64,000 bases of DNA from CAYFZO01 sp964347615 (lineage in GTDB: Bacteria > Pseudomonadota > Gammaproteobacteria > Poriferisulfidales > Oxydemutatoraceae), in assembly GCA_964347615.1 (NCBI GenBank), contig CAYFZO010000010.1, forward strand, positions 5,975 to 69,974. Reading direction: 5' to 3'. Below the pieces are notes generated by a model that saw only the letters and a program-made list of their open reading frames with translations, did no database searches and was not told the origin of the DNA. Below, one piece after another: positions 55,771 to 64,000 of this stretch. The position numbers and the translations under genes are program-made. Every line of letters begins with the position of its first letter. The stretch's first letter is position 1.

Positions 55771-57508
55771 GTTGCGTTTCGCCGTGCCCCGTTATCTTCT
55801 GCATTCTCGTCGAGTGAAATCGTGCCGACGTCTTGTCCGGATCAAGCTTGGCTACAACGACCTTATTCATCATGCCCGCCATCGCATGATACAGAAGGTG
55901 GCAATGAAAAGCCCATTCGCCGGGCTCGTTCGCGGTCAGGAGTGCCGAGTAAGTGTCACCCGGCGCGACGTTTACGACGTGCTTGTTCGGCAGCTTGGGC
56001 ATCGGCTGGCCGTTCTCCAACTGAACAAACATACCGTGCAGATGCATAGGGTGCGCCATCATCGTGTCGTTGATGAACGTCAGACGAACGCGCTCGCCGT
56101 ATTCGAGATCTATCGGTCCGGCGTCTTCAAACTTTTCACCGTTCAACGTCCAGATATAACGTTCCATGTTGCCGCCGAGACGCACCGTGATTTCCCGCCC
56201 AGGATGGCGTTGGTCTTTCTGCACGCCGCGATACCTCAGGTCCTTGTAAGCCAGCGCCTTATGTCCGTGTGGCGTGTCTGCATCAGACCAACCGCCGCCC
56301 GGAACGCCGGTGTCGAAATCCTTGACCGGTACTCCTCGGTCGCCGGCCCGTCCGTTAGCGTGAGACGAATGACCCATCCGATGATCTGCACGTCGGTCGT
56401 GTTCGCCGTGTTCGCCGTGTTCGCTGTGGTCGCCGTGGTCGCCGTGCATCATGCCCATGTTCGCCATCGTCAGTAACGTTCGTTTTCGATGCGTGGGAAA
56501 TTCTCCGAGCATGTTTTCCCGTGGCGCCAGCGTCGCCAGTCCGAAACCTGTGCGGTCGATCGGCTCGGCGACGATTGTGTAAGCTTTCGCTTCCGCAGGC
56601 TGAACAATGACGTCATAAGTTTCAGCGACACCGAACCGGAATTCATCCACGGTTACCGGTTCGACCGGTTGACCGTCGGCGGAGACGACCGTCATCTTCA
56701 GCTCCGGGATGCGCACATCGTAAAAAGACATCGCTGAAGCGTTGATGAAGCGGAGTCTGACGCGTTCGCCCGGGTTGAACAACCCCGTCCAGTTCTGCTC
56801 GGGGGTTTTACCGTTGACCAGGAAAGTGTAGTTGCCGACGTCGGTCAGGTCGGTCGGCATCATTCGCATTTCACCCCAGGTCTTGGCGTTTCGCCACGCC
56901 TTGCCGAATCCCTTTTCCCTGACGTCGCTGAAGAAATCGCCGACGGTACGCCGGGTATAGGCGTAGTACTCTGAGGATTTTTTGAGGTTGCGCATGATGG
57001 TCCGGGAATCGTCTTCGTGGAAATCCGAGAGCAGGACGACGTAGTCACGGTCGGTTTCGACGTGGTCCCTGCCTTCGGGATGAATGATGATGGCCCCGTA
57101 ATGGCCGTCTTGTTCTTGTCCCACAGAATGCGAGTGGTACCAGTAGGTTCCGTTTTGCCTGATTTTGAAGCGATAGGTGAAAGTTTTACCGGGCTTGATG
57201 CCAGGAAAGCCGTTGAATCCGGGCACGCCGTCCATTTCGCTGGGCAGAAGCAGCCCGTGCCAGTGGACGGATGTATCCTCGTTCATGTCGTTGGTGACTC
57301 GGATGACGGCTTCGTCGCCTTCGGTGAATTCCAACGTCGGTCCCGGGATGCCGCCGTTAATCGTGATTCGCTTGAGCGGTTTGCCTGTGACGTTGATGGT
57401 TTCCTTGGCGATGACCAGCGAGTATTCTTGGCTGCCGGCGAAAGCTGGCGTGCTGAAAAGGATGGTAAAACCTGCTGCGGCTGATATTTTCAACGCACGT
57501 TCGATCAT
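55697..57508 (-). CDS. copA: Copper-resistance multicopper oxidase CopA
   Basis: Periplasmic Cu(I) oxidase, 603 residues, with signal peptide (LKISAAAGFTILFSTPAFA). The four copper motifs are present: SVHWHGLLLP, YWYHSHSVGQ, HPMHLHGMF and EWAFHCHLLYHAMAGM. A Met/His-rich loop (about 355-400) with HGDHGDHSEHGEHGEHD is coded by 9-bp units at about 56398-56450. It is co-directional with copB and upstream of it, so they form a copAB operon. Confidence 0.95.
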   Translation of the reverse strand: MIERALKISAAAGFTILFSTPAFAGSQEYSLVIAKETINVTGKPLKRITINGGIPGPTLEFTEGDEAVIRVTNDMNEDTSVHWHGLLLPSEMDGVPGFNGFPGIKPGKTFTYRFKIRQNGTYWYHSHSVGQEQDGHYGAIIIHPEGRDHVETDRDYVVLLSDFHEDDSRTIMRNLKKSSEYYAYTRRTVGDFFSDVREKGFGKAWRNAKTWGEMRMMPTDLTDVGNYTFLVNGKTPEQNWTGLFNPGERVRLRFINASAMSFYDVRIPELKMTVVSADGQPVEPVTVDEFRFGVAETYDVIVQPAEAKAYTIVAEPIDRTGFGLATLAPRENMLGEFPTHRKRTLLTMANMGMMHGDHGDHSEHGEHGEHDRRADHRMGHSSHANGRAGDRGVPVKDFDTGVPGGGWSDADTPHGHKALAYKDLRYRGVQKDQRHPGREITVRLGGNMERYIWTLNGEKFEDAGPIDLEYGERVRLTFINDTMMAHPMHLHGMFVQLENGQPMPKLPNKHVVNVAPGDTYSALLTANEPGEWAFHCHLLYHAMAGMMNKVVVAKLDPDKTSARFHSTRMQKITGHGETQLDAEPDTHGRHDAHSGDAHSRAGH

Positions 57509-57698
57509 GATTTCTCCCTTGAGGCTTCAACGTTCGGTTTGACGTCGGGATTATATACGTGAGACCGGAAGCGATTGACGAAGACAAACTTGGGACGGAA
57601 AGCGGCAAAGGATCGTGTGCCTTGCGGGCAAGCACGTTTCTCCTGAAAAACAGCAACCGGAACAATAAGTCCTAAGCGCGGATCTTGTCTGTCGTTAC

Positions 57699-57959
57699 CT
57701 ATAGAGGCACGACATGAGGGAAAAAACCTAAGTCTATCGGAACGTCGGTGATTTTCTGGACGGAATACAGGCCGTCATCATAAAAGATCCGGCCGGTTTG
57801 AACTGCGTCTTGCGCCGTGGAATATATCGCAACAACTTTCTTATCACGCATGAGGGCGTATTTGTTTTCGTTGTAATGGTCTTTCAGAAGATCAGGAAGC
57901 ATCTTCTGGAACGCATCAAAGTTGTCATTGATTTCGTTTTCTTTGGTTTTCTTATTCAT
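57699..57959 (-). CDS. Small conserved-looking cytoplasmic protein, unknown function
   Basis: 86 residues: a charged N-terminus, then FQKMLPDLLKDHYNENKYAL, a short strand (MRDKKVVAIYSTAQDAVQTG) and a hydrophobic C-terminal IDLGFFPHVVPL. I cannot assign a family with confidence; the strand-turn pattern resembles small proteins annotated near retropepsin-like genes. The GGGGGGAGAG site before ATG 57959 is strong. A TCACT-TAAT-AGTGA inverted repeat (57986-57999) lies just upstream. Confidence 0.6.
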   Translation of the reverse strand: MNKKTKENEINDNFDAFQKMLPDLLKDHYNENKYALMRDKKVVAIYSTAQDAVQTGRIFYDDGLYSVQKITDVPIDLGFFPHVVPL

Positions 57960-57985
57960 TTTGCTCTCCCCCCTCGGAGCTCATG

Positions 57986-57999
57986 TCACTTAATAGTGA
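57986..57999. promoter_or_regulatory. Inverted repeat TCACT-N4-AGTGA upstream of the small unknown gene
   Basis: Perfect 5-bp arms lie 27 bp before the ATG, next to a TAATAT sequence on the minus strand (58004-57999) that could be a -10. It is a possible operator. Confidence 0.35.
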
Positions 58000-58042
58000 T
58001 ATTAGCCTATATAAAAGCCGTTTTTACCGACTTCCCTGATTT

Positions 58043-60628
58043 CTACTTCTGAGACGACCGCACCTGCTTGAGGCGGTACAGCGCTTCGAGCGCCTGCTTG
58101 GGCGTCATCTCGTCGGGTTTGACGTCGTCGAGGGCGTCGAGCGCGGGTGATTGGGGCGGCTCGGGTGGTGGGGCGGTCTCGTCGGCGTCGGCGGCTTGGG
58201 CGGCTCGGGCGCCGAGGGTCAGCGGCAGTTGCGGCACGTCGTCGGCTTGGCGTGATTCGAGCAGTTCGAGCTTCTCCTGTGCGCGTCCGACGACCTCGTT
58301 CGGGATGCCGGCAAGCCGCGCGACCTGAATGCCGAAGCTGCGGCTTGCGGCGCCTTCCTTGACCTGGTGCAGGAACACGATCTTTTCCTTGTGTTCTATC
58401 GCGTCTATGTGGACGTTGTGCACCGTCGCCTGTTCGTCGGCGAGCGCGGTCAGCTCGAAGTAGTGCGTTGCGAACAGGGTGAACGAGCGGTTGACCGCGG
58501 CGAGTTGCGACGCGCAGGCCCAGGCGAGGCTCAGCCCGTCGAAGGTGCTGGTGCCGCGCCCGATCTCGTCCATCAGGACGAGGCTGTTCTCGCCGGCGTT
58601 GTTCAGGATGTTCGCGGCCTCGGTCATCTCGACCATGAACGTCGAGCGTCCCGACGCGATGTCGTCGGACGCGCCGATGCGCGTGAAGATGCGGTCGATC
58701 GGGCCGATCACCGCTTTCTCCGCCGGCACGTAGGCGCCGACGTGGGCGAGCAGCACGACGTGCGCGGCTTGACGCATGTAGGTTGATTTGCCGCCCATGT
58801 TCGGCCCGGTGATGATCAACATGCGCCGTTCGTCGTCGAGCACCAGGTCGTTGGGGACGAATTCGGCGTCGGGGATGCGTTCGACGACCGGGTGGCGGCC
58901 CGCGGTGATCCGGATGCCGGGCTTGTCGCTCAGCACCGGGCGGTTGTAGCGGTAGCGTTTGGCGCACAGCGCGAGCGTCGCGAGCACGTCGAGCGTCGCC
59001 AGGGAGCGGGCGCAAGTCTGCATCGGCGCAAGGTGAGGGCGCAGGTCCGCACTCAGCGCTTGGTAGAGCTGCTTCTCCTTGGCGAGCGCGCGTTCACGGG
59101 CGGTCAGCACTTTCTGCTCGTATTCCTTGAGCTCGGCGGTGGTGAAGCGTTCGGCGTTCTTGAGGGTCTGGGTGCGACGGTAGTCGTCGGGGACGTCCTG
59201 CGCCCGGGCTTTCGGTATTTCGATGAAGTAGCCGTGCACCCGGTTGTAGCCGACCTTGAGGTTGCTGTTGCGCGTGCGCGTGCGTTCGCGTTGTTCCAAT
59301 TCGAGCAGGAAGCGGTCGGCGCCTTTGCTGATGGCGCGCAACTCGTCGAGTTCGGCGTCGTAGCCGTCCTTGATCACGCCGCCCTCGCGGATCGTCGCTG
59401 GCGGCGCGTCGATCACCGCGCGGTCGAGTTGCTCGACGATTTCGGGGAAAGGGTTGAGTTTGCCGTCGAGCGCGCGCGCGAGCTCGCAGTCGAGCGGCGC
59501 AAGCAGCGTCTTGATTCCGGGCACGAGCCGCAGGGTCTCGCGCAGGCCGACGAAGTCGCGCGGGCGGGCGTTGTCGAGCGCAAGCCGCGACAGGATGCGT
59601 TCGACGTCGCTGCATCGCTTGAGCGAGTCGCGCAGGCCGCGCAGGTCGGCTTGCGTCAGCAGCTCGCCGATCATCTCGTGGCGTTGCTGCAGGACGCCGC
59701 GGTTGCGCAACGGCTGGGCGAACCAGCGCCGCAGGCAACGCGCGCCCATCGCGGTCGCCGCGTGGTCGTGAATGCTGATCAGCGTGTTGCTCTCGTCGCC
59801 CGCCGCGCCCGCCATCGGTCGGTCTATCTCAAGGCAGCTGCGGCTGACCGCGTCGAGATACAGGTAATCGCCGCTGTGCTCGACGGTCAGGGTCTTGAGA
59901 TGCGGCAGCAGCGACTTCTGGGTTTCCTTGAGGTATTGCAGCAGGGCGCCCGCCGCGCACACGCCGGCGGTCATTTCCTCGCAGCCGAAGCCGATCAGGT
60001 TCTGCACCTCCAGCTGTTCGCACAACAGCAGCCGGCAGGTTTTGGGTTCGAAGCTCCACGGCGGACGTTTCTGCACGCCCCGCGCCTCGAACGGCAGCGT
60101 TGCGTCTTCCCGCATCAGGATCTCGGCGGGTTGCAGGCGGTGGATCTCGCTTTGCAGTTCCTCGCCGTTGCTTTCGATTTCCTTGACGACGAAACGTCCG
60201 GTGCTGAGCTCGATCGAGGCGACACCGGCGGTGCGTCCGATGACGTGCAGCGCGGTCAGCAGGTTGTCGCGCGTCTCGTTGAGCAGGTCGTCCTCGACCA
60301 GGGTGCCCGGGGTCAACACGCGCACGACCTTGCGTTCGACCGGCCCGCGCGAAGCCTTGGGGTCGCCGACCTGGTCGCAGATCACGACCGACTCGCCCAT
60401 GTTCACCAGCTTGGCGAGGTAGGACTGGACCGAGTGCACCGGAACCCCCGCCATCGGGATCGGGTCGGCGCTGCTCTGGTTGCGGGTCGTCAAGGTCAGG
60501 TCGAGCAGTTTCGCCGCCTTTTTCGCGTCGTCGAAGAAGAGTTCGTAAAAATCCCCCATGTGATAAAACAGCAACGTATCCGGGTGTTCGGATTTGATCC
60601 GCAGGTAGTGCCGCATACTGGGAGTCAT
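58043..60628 (-). CDS. mutS: DNA mismatch repair protein MutS
   Basis: 861 residues, full length. The mismatch-binding domain has MGDFYELFFDDA (Phe-x-Glu motif), then connector, lever and clamp, and the ABC ATPase has Walker A ITGPNMGGKSTYMRQ, signature STFMVEMTEAANIL, Walker B SLVLMDEIGRGTSTFDG and the ATHYFEL switch. A C-terminal region rich in Ala/Pro/Glu leads to the dimerisation helix (DEMTPKQALEALYRLKQV). Nothing suggests inactivation, so the repeats elsewhere are not simply due to loss of MutS. Confidence 0.97.
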   Translation of the reverse strand: MTPSMRHYLRIKSEHPDTLLFYHMGDFYELFFDDAKKAAKLLDLTLTTRNQSSADPIPMAGVPVHSVQSYLAKLVNMGESVVICDQVGDPKASRGPVERKVVRVLTPGTLVEDDLLNETRDNLLTALHVIGRTAGVASIELSTGRFVVKEIESNGEELQSEIHRLQPAEILMREDATLPFEARGVQKRPPWSFEPKTCRLLLCEQLEVQNLIGFGCEEMTAGVCAAGALLQYLKETQKSLLPHLKTLTVEHSGDYLYLDAVSRSCLEIDRPMAGAAGDESNTLISIHDHAATAMGARCLRRWFAQPLRNRGVLQQRHEMIGELLTQADLRGLRDSLKRCSDVERILSRLALDNARPRDFVGLRETLRLVPGIKTLLAPLDCELARALDGKLNPFPEIVEQLDRAVIDAPPATIREGGVIKDGYDAELDELRAISKGADRFLLELEQRERTRTRNSNLKVGYNRVHGYFIEIPKARAQDVPDDYRRTQTLKNAERFTTAELKEYEQKVLTARERALAKEKQLYQALSADLRPHLAPMQTCARSLATLDVLATLALCAKRYRYNRPVLSDKPGIRITAGRHPVVERIPDAEFVPNDLVLDDERRMLIITGPNMGGKSTYMRQAAHVVLLAHVGAYVPAEKAVIGPIDRIFTRIGASDDIASGRSTFMVEMTEAANILNNAGENSLVLMDEIGRGTSTFDGLSLAWACASQLAAVNRSFTLFATHYFELTALADEQATVHNVHIDAIEHKEKIVFLHQVKEGAASRSFGIQVARLAGIPNEVVGRAQEKLELLESRQADDVPQLPLTLGARAAQAADADETAPPPEPPQSPALDALDDVKPDEMTPKQALEALYRLKQVRSSQK

Positions 60629-60689
60629 GTCGGTTCGGCCTCTCGATCTATCGCGTTGTGTTCAATGATGCACGTCGTCGCGCCGGATT

Positions 60690-60827
60690 AGCTATATTTG
60701 GTAAACGTTTATTATAGGACAGCAAGCGACACGGCGGCGGTCGGTCAACGGCGGAATAAGCTATATCTAGTAGGTGTTTATTATAGGACAGCAAGCGGCA
60801 CGGCGGCGGTCGGCCAATGGTGAAAAT
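60690..60827. repeat. Two imperfect 69-bp direct repeats in the mutS/pncC spacer
   Basis: Copies start at 60690 and 60759 with AGCTATAT and share GTTTATTATAGGACAGCAAG plus a GGCGGCGGTCGG block. ATTATA at 60711-60716 and 60780-60785 reads TATAAT on the minus strand, so mutS could have two -10 boxes; TATATT and TATATC on the plus strand could serve pncC. No -35 is convincing. Confidence 0.75.
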
Positions 60828-60841
60828 GGAACAGATTAACC

Positions 60842-61333
60842 ATGCAAAGCGATGAATTTGAAGCGGCGCTGACGCGGCTGGCCGAGCAGCTGAAGGCGCG
60901 TCGCCTGCGTCTTGCCGCCGCCGAATCGTGCACCGGCGGGTGGGTCGGCAAGCTGTGCAGCGATCGTGCAGGCAGCTCGGATTGGTTCGAGGCTTCGATC
61001 ACGACCTACAGCAACGAGGCCAAGCAAGTGCTGCTCGGCGTCGCCGCCGCGACCTTGTCGCGCCACGGCGCGGTCAGCGAGGAGGTCGTGCTGGAGATGA
61101 CGGCCGGTGCGCTCGAGCGTCTGGCGCGCGCGGACGTCGCAGTCGCCGTCAGCGGCGTCGCCGGCCCGTCGGGGGGCACGCCGGACAAGCCGGTCGGCAT
61201 GGTGTGGATCGCATGGCGTCGCCGGTGCGCCGACCCCGTTGCCGAATGCTTTCGCTTCAAAGGTGGACGCGACGAGGTGCGCCTTCAAGCCGCGCGGCGC
61301 GCGTTGACGGGTGTGCTCGATTGCTTGATTTGA
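60842..61333 (+). CDS. pncC: Nicotinamide-nucleotide amidohydrolase PncC (CinA C-terminal domain)
   Basis: 163 residues, the stand-alone CinA-C form that deamidates NMN in pyridine nucleotide recycling. LAAAESCTGGWVG at residues 24-36 holds the active-site Ser, with SITTYSNEAK and SGVAGPSGGTPDKPVG following. It is divergent from mutS, the usual mutS-pncC arrangement. In many gammaproteobacteria recA comes next, but here an insertion-sequence remnant follows. Confidence 0.94.
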   Translation: MQSDEFEAALTRLAEQLKARRLRLAAAESCTGGWVGKLCSDRAGSSDWFEASITTYSNEAKQVLLGVAAATLSRHGAVSEEVVLEMTAGALERLARADVAVAVSGVAGPSGGTPDKPVGMVWIAWRRRCADPVAECFRFKGGRDEVRLQAARRALTGVLDCLI

Positions 61334-61675
61334 GCTTGACTCGGGCTTTCATCGCCTCCCGGTTCAAGCAGCTCCGTCCGAAGAGCAGCGGTCTGACCCG
61401 ACGCCGGTTCTGCAACGCGGTTTCGCAAGCAGCAAGGTTCTGTGCTTACGCCCGTGCGGGCGGGTTCAAATCTAAGGTGGGGCAGGGCAGGGCAAGTTCA
61501 GGACGGGGTGACCTTCGTCGGGGGCGACTTTTCCACAACCTGTCCGGTGCGTTTCGTTGGCTCATCTCTACCGCTCTATCGGATTTTGCCTCCCGCGACA
61601 CGTCTTATGAAGCGCAGACTGACGCCGACCCGATTAACCCCCGATTAACCCCCGATTAACCGTGGGAGAAGCGGG
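61334..61675. other. Intergenic stretch with 11-bp tandem repeat
   Basis: No gene is recognisable. Three 11-bp units (GATTAACCCCC type) lie at about 61633-61661, just before the transposase remnant. A CGCCCG-TG-CGGGCG palindrome is at 61449-61462. No recA sequence is present. Confidence 0.6.
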
Positions 61676-61945
61676 GGACTGTGCGCGATCATTCAAGCAG
61701 ATTCCGGCGTTTCCCTCGGACCTTACAGCGCGATTCGCAAAGCGATCAACCGGCGCAACTCGTTCCCGACCGATGACTCGGTACGCAAGGTGGTCTATCC
61801 GGCGATAAGGGAGGCGTCGGAGAAATGGACCAGGCCGATCCACGATTGGAAAGCGGCGATCAATCGGTCTATCATTGAATCCGCAGAGAGGATGGCCGAT
61901 TATCTTTGATTGACGGATACACAGAATTTTTTACACTCTCACACT
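61676..61945 (+). mobile_element. Remnant of an IS256-family insertion sequence (transposase C-terminus and right end)
   Basis: Frame 61718-61909 reads IRKAINRRNSFPTDDSVRKV, VYPAIREASEKWTRPIHDWK and ends ADYL-stop, matching the C-terminal end of IS256/Mutator transposases. The DDE domain is absent and there is no start. About 10 bp after the stop, GGATACACAGAATTTTTTAC resembles the terminal inverted repeat of this family. Confidence 0.8.
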
Positions 61946-61949
61946 CCCT

Positions 61950-62112
61950 GCTTTCGGGACTCACGGGTTTGCAGGCGCTTGACTTAGGTGCCAACCCGGG
62001 TTCGTCTTTCAGTTTTCCGCTGAGGGTCGAACTCGCCGGCGGGCCACGGGCGCCGCTGGCGGCGACCCAGCCGGTGCCGGTCAGGCTGACGTTGCGCCAT
62101 CGGGCGCCATTT
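61950..62112 (+). pseudogene. Fragment of a leucine-rich-repeat protein gene
   Basis: A GC-rich stretch reads LSGLTGLQALDLGANP (one LRR unit) then SFSFPLRVELAGG and loses similarity. It has no start and is wedged between the IS end and an AT-rich gene. It is likely the debris of a surface-protein gene cut by insertion. Confidence 0.45.
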
Positions 62113-62140
62113 TTAACAAACTCCAAAGGAGGAGATAGCA

Positions 62141-64000
62141 ATGAAGAAATTCATTCTTTTCTTTTTGGTCTTTGCATACCAGAATGGTTTTGCAATAGAT
62201 CCAAATGTTCCTCCTTGGTTTGAGGAACACTGTGGTCAATCAGTGACTGATGTCCTCGGTACAGAAAGTGCTTGGGAAGCCATTAACAGGTGTATGAGGA
62301 GTGTCCATGGCATCCAGAGAATGTATGAGTGGGTTGTCACAAATGTTGAGAATCCCACTACTACTTTGTATTTGCTTGAGGGAGGTTCAGTCCCCAGTCA
62401 ACATGCGAGTGTAGTTACACGCTTTGCTGAAGCATCCTCAATTGGTCCAATTAAGGTTATTGCCTATAGCCACCTTGGTGTCGCAGGCACAGTCTTCTAT
62501 GATACAATCCCTCCAGGCAATATTACTTCTGCTTCTTTTAGAAGTTTCTTTCGTTCAGGTGGAAGTCGTGAAAATGTTGCAACAGGTGGTAAACTGGCCC
62601 TTACTTCAAATGGCAATTATGGTACAAGTGGAGAACATTTAACACCAGAGGAGATAGCATCTCCTTTTGCGTTGCTTGTTTCAGGATACTCTTTTGGCAA
62701 TTGGAGGAGAAGAATAGCTAGATCTATCACAACAGGTAAAAATACTTGTGCTGAATTTGCACCTAGCAGTAGCATCATCACAGAGGACTGTATGCCAAAA
62801 CAAAAATTAAGTGTGTGTCAAGAGGGCAGAGAAGAAATCTGTGTTCTCGGACCAACAGATGGACTGGATCAAGATGGGGATGTAATAGGAAGTTTCAGTG
62901 GCACATCTGTCGCATCTCCATTTGTAGCTGGAATGGTTGAACTTACTATGAACTTTCTTGGTTCATATTACACGTTTGACCGAGATCCAAGTAAACTGCA
63001 TCTTCAGTTAATGGCAACTGCCATTTTGAAGAGTTGTTCAGTTGACTTGGGTCCTCCTGGTCCTGATCCTGTGAATGGGTTGGGTATTGCAAGCTACAGA
63101 TGTCTTGAAAAGGGAGAAGATGGGTTTGTTGAGAATCCATATTCTGTCATTCAAGAGAGATACTTTAGATTGCCTGGTGAGATAGCTGAAGCATCTTCTC
63201 CTAGACAAGTCATAGCTGACTCGGTTAATGTAAAAACTGAGGACATGCCAAGAGTTGTCGGACAACGTTGCACATTCGGACCCAATGGAGAAGAAGTGCC
63301 GCACGTTGAAGGAGAAAGTTGTACTCCATCTGTGACCATCGGCTCCACCCTCGCCGGCGGTGAGATCGGAGAGGCTTTGACGCTGAATCTTGGGGAGAGC
63401 AGGGCAGTGGAGTTGAGCCTGACCGGCTTTACTTTGTCGGGGAATGAGACGGCGGTGTTCGAGGTGTCGGTTTCCGGCGACGGGTTGAGCCTGCAAGGCG
63501 GTACGCCGAGCTCGCAAGTTCTGGAAGTGAGTTTGGACGCAGTCAACGTGACGGCGGGAGTAACGGTGGTGGCCTCGGAGAGTGCGGTTTCCGTCGGGGA
63601 GCTGCGGGTGAGGGCGTTGAGCGGGGTCGAGTTGTCCGGGGAGGCGACGTCGCCGATCGAGGTGTTGCAAGAGGTGTCGTTGAGTTTCGATCCGGCAGCG
63701 GTGGAGATTCAGCGGGGTCGCAGCACGGAGTTCGAAGTAGCGATTACCCCGTCGTTGGTTGCGGATCGCAGGACGACGGTGTCGTTGGCGATTTCAGACC
63801 AGGGTTTCGGCCAGGGTTTCGCTTTCGGCACCGGTCGCACCACGCGGCATGAAGTCGTGTTCGACGCGGACAAGTCGTCACAGACGGTCGCGGTGGCGAC
63901 GACGGCGGCGATCGATTCGACGGCGTCGGTGTCGGTGGAGGTGACCGCGTCCTCGGGCGTTGCTTTGGCGACGCCGACGAGTCTGAGGCTGGAAGCGACG
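62141..64000 (+). CDS. Secreted subtilase-like protein fused to GC-rich beta-sandwich repeats (open at window end)
   Basis: One frame without stop for 620 codons, continuing beyond the window. The ATG follows a perfect AAAGGAGG. Signal peptide MKKFILFFLVFAYQNGFA; then an S8-like region with the serine motif FSGTSVASPFVAGMVE (Ser256). A histidine in PSQHASVV (His88) could be the second catalytic residue, but the position before it reads YLLEGG, with no canonical catalytic Asp. Cysteines are frequent. Residues 1-395 use AT-rich codons; from about 63,335 the composition becomes GC-rich and encodes Ig/Calx-beta-like modules (LSLTGFTLSG; SLSFDPAAVEIQRGRSTEF). It is a mosaic surface or secreted protein. 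Confidence 0.65.
   Translation, partial: MKKFILFFLVFAYQNGFAIDPNVPPWFEEHCGQSVTDVLGTESAWEAINRCMRSVHGIQRMYEWVVTNVENPTTTLYLLEGGSVPSQHASVVTRFAEASSIGPIKVIAYSHLGVAGTVFYDTIPPGNITSASFRSFFRSGGSRENVATGGKLALTSNGNYGTSGEHLTPEEIASPFALLVSGYSFGNWRRRIARSITTGKNTCAEFAPSSSIITEDCMPKQKLSVCQEGREEICVLGPTDGLDQDGDVIGSFSGTSVASPFVAGMVELTMNFLGSYYTFDRDPSKLHLQLMATAILKSCSVDLGPPGPDPVNGLGIASYRCLEKGEDGFVENPYSVIQERYFRLPGEIAEASSPRQVIADSVNVKTEDMPRVVGQRCTFGPNGEEVPHVEGESCTPSVTIGSTLAGGEIGEALTLNLGESRAVELSLTGFTLSGNETAVFEVSVSGDGLSLQGGTPSSQVLEVSLDAVNVTAGVTVVASESAVSVGELRVRALSGVELSGEATSPIEVLQEVSLSFDPAAVEIQRGRSTEFEVAITPSLVADRRTTVSLAISDQGFGQGFAFGTGRTTRHEVVFDADKSSQTVAVATTAAIDSTASVSVEVTASSGVALATPTSLRLEAT

Noticed and set aside
60690..60827. 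CRISPR array
   Set aside because: Only two units in direct contact, no spacers and no cas genes. The 344-bp and 11-bp repeats fail for the same reasons.

Overview
The window is a GC-rich (roughly 65%) bacterial chromosome segment with the gene order of a gammaproteobacterium: rpsB-tsf-pyrH-frr-uppS-cdsA-dxr-rseP-bamA-skp-lpxD-fabZ-lpxA, DUF2065-hisZ-purA, tRNA-Leu-rnr-rlmB-rpsF-rpsR-DUF2232-rplI-dnaB-alr, carAB-greA and mutS/pncC. Lipid A synthesis genes, BamA and Skp show a Gram-negative envelope. A 100-N scaffold gap at 42.3 kb shows this is a draft assembly. I cannot name the species; an uncultured gammaproteobacterium is the safest reading.

Layout. 0-12.8 kb: translation, isoprenoid, phospholipid, outer-membrane and lipid A genes, all on the plus strand and tightly packed, with an unusual exact 344-bp triplication across the uppS/cdsA junction. 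13-16.9 kb: DUF2065, hisZ, purA and an outer-membrane-type protein. 17.5-31.8 kb: an AT-richer defence island between purA and tRNA-Leu. Its minus-strand half is a DNA phosphorothioation operon, dndBCDE (no dndA). Its plus-strand half is an operon of an RNA-polymerase-like DNA-binding protein (alpha-CTD-like and sigma region 4 segments), a PLD-nuclease/SF2 helicase, a 67-aa protein, an SMC-type ATPase, a 158-aa protein and a DUF262/DUF1524 (GmrSD/SspE-like) protein. The two operons converge, and each seems to start at a promoter followed directly by an inverted repeat with a TGTTA...TAACA core. A HARE-type winged-helix gene sits at the tRNA side. 32-49.9 kb: rnr to dnaB-alr, a ferredoxin, a haem-type ABC transporter with a decayed duplicated junction at the gap, an M23 peptidase, a HIT protein, carAB and greA.

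49.9-54.9 kb: a second defence island bracketed by an exact 139-bp duplication of the 3' end of greA. It holds a ribbon-helix-helix-like regulator, two DNA methyltransferases and a PLD-type nuclease in one operon. 55-60.6 kb: copper resistance genes copA/copB, a small unknown protein and mutS. 60.7-64 kb: a duplicated 69-bp promoter-like segment, pncC, an IS256-family transposase remnant, a leucine-rich-repeat scrap, and an open-ended secreted protein whose AT-rich subtilase-like half is fused in frame to GC-rich beta-sandwich-like repeats.

A theme of the window is repeat instability: in-frame 9- or 12-bp arrays in rpsB, purA, rpsF, the DUF2232 gene, the M23 peptidase and copA; gene-junction duplications at uppS/cdsA and hmuU/hmuV; and the greA 3'-end duplication. 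The most promising system is the phosphorothioate island, where a Dnd modification module is paired not with DndFGH but with a transcription-factor-like/helicase/SMC effector set plus a DUF262 protein.
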